Source: an uncultured Pelosinus sp. (GTDB taxonomy: Bacteria; Bacillota; Negativicutes; Sporomusales; Acetonemataceae). Taken from it: 14,704 bases of DNA. The stretch spans positions 1-14,704 of the forward strand of contig UQPB01000060.1 of assembly GCA_900542835.1 (NCBI GenBank). Reading direction: 5' to 3'. The stretch's first letter is position 1. Each line of letters begins with the position of its first letter. The notes under the pieces are model-generated. The model did not search any database. It saw only the letters and a list, made by a program, of their open reading frames with translations, and was not told the DNA's origin. Positions 14,574 through 14,704 of the stretch are shown piece by piece. The position numbers and the translations under genes were made by a program.

Positions 14574-14607
14574 ACTATATAATACCATAATTGTACATCA
14601 AAAACAA
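14574..14607 (-). promoter_or_regulatory. Candidate sigma-A promoter for tig-clpP-clpX
   Basis: Two overlapping readings exist on the minus strand. TTGATG (14596-14601) with TATAGT (14574-14579) has 16 bases between. TTGTTT (14602-14607) with TATTAT (14579-14584) has 17 bases between. Both lie in an A/T-rich stretch between the tRNA terminator and tig. Confidence 0.6.
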
Positions 14608-14616
14608 GTAACAAGC

Positions 14617-14640
14617 AAAAAACCCAGCAAATCTGCTGGG
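14617..14640 (-). terminator. Intrinsic terminator after tRNA-Gly
   Basis: CCCAGCA (14623-14629) pairs with TGCTGGG (14634-14640) around a four-base loop. On the minus strand it is followed by six U residues. It starts ten bases after the tRNA 3' end and separates the tRNA from tig. Confidence 0.88.
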
Positions 14641-14650
14641 AACAAAGTCA

Positions 14651-14704
14651 TGGAGCGGAAAACGAGATTCGAACTCGCGACCCCCGCCTTGGCAAGGCGA
14701 TGCT
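14651..14704 (-). tRNA. tRNA-Gly(GCC), 5' part cut off by the window edge
   Basis: The 3' two-thirds of a tRNA read on the minus strand. The anticodon loop TTGCCAA (14689-14695) gives anticodon GCC, which reads glycine codon GGC. The T arm has GAG-TTCGAAT-CTC, the acceptor 3' strand is TTTCCGC, and CCA is encoded at 14651-14653. The D arm and 5' acceptor strand lie beyond the window. Confidence 0.93.

Noticed and set aside
1..14704. Defence island, CRISPR array, transposon or prophage
   Set aside because: No array-like direct repeats, transposase, integrase or nuclease motifs were seen; every supported gene is a housekeeping or metabolic one in a single orientation.

Overview
The window reads as a chromosomal housekeeping segment of an anaerobic Firmicute. 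The likeliest group is a Negativicutes/Sporomusaceae-type organism. This is inferred from four things: the tig-clpP-clpX-lonB-lon-engB synteny, strong AGGAGG-type ribosome binding sites, siroheme-decarboxylase genes together with a four-subunit ferredoxin-dependent 2-oxoacid oxidoreductase, and fairly high G+C. No gene here proves the taxon. Every gene I can support lies on the minus strand, so transcription runs from the high-coordinate end towards base 1.

Reading in the direction of transcription. (1) A truncated tRNA-Gly(GCC) at the window edge is followed by a clear intrinsic terminator. (2) A proteostasis block follows: trigger factor (tig), clpP and clpX, closed by a strong intrinsic terminator, then a 303-base gap. 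(3) lonB, a membrane-anchored Lon-type protease, is followed by a 204-base gap holding a long hairpin and a good promoter. Then come lon and engB, whose start overlaps the end of lon. (4) ahbA and ahbB, encoding the two subunits of siroheme decarboxylase, sit where Bacillus subtilis has its hemAXCDBL cluster downstream of lonA-ysxC. (5) After a 200-base gap with several inverted repeats comes a tight korABCD operon (2-oxoacid:ferredoxin oxidoreductase alpha, beta, gamma, delta). It runs on into a long-chain polyprenyl diphosphate synthase and a FadR/FCD-type GntR regulator. (6) The last 222 bases hold no gene but a cluster of perfect short hairpins that looks like part of a dispersed repeat.

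The first half is protein quality control: trigger factor folds nascent chains, and ClpXP, LonB and Lon degrade proteins. EngB serves large-subunit ribosome assembly. AhbAB makes 12,18-didecarboxysiroheme for the siroheme-dependent heme route; the other steps of that route are not in the window. The Kor enzyme exchanges a 2-oxoacid and CoA for an acyl-CoA, CO2 and reduced ferredoxin. The polyprenyl synthase would supply a quinone side chain or a cell-wall lipid carrier.

I found no defence system, CRISPR array, transposase, prophage gene or clearly novel multi-gene system. The points most worth a second look are the ahbAB placement at the Bacillus heme locus, an enlarged Kor gamma subunit, the inverted-repeat-rich kor leader, the terminal hairpin cluster that may have extended the GntR protein, and conspicuous hairpins between the protease genes. 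Four starts were moved inwards from the longest possible ORF, mainly on ribosome-binding-site evidence: lon, korB, engB and the polyprenyl synthase.
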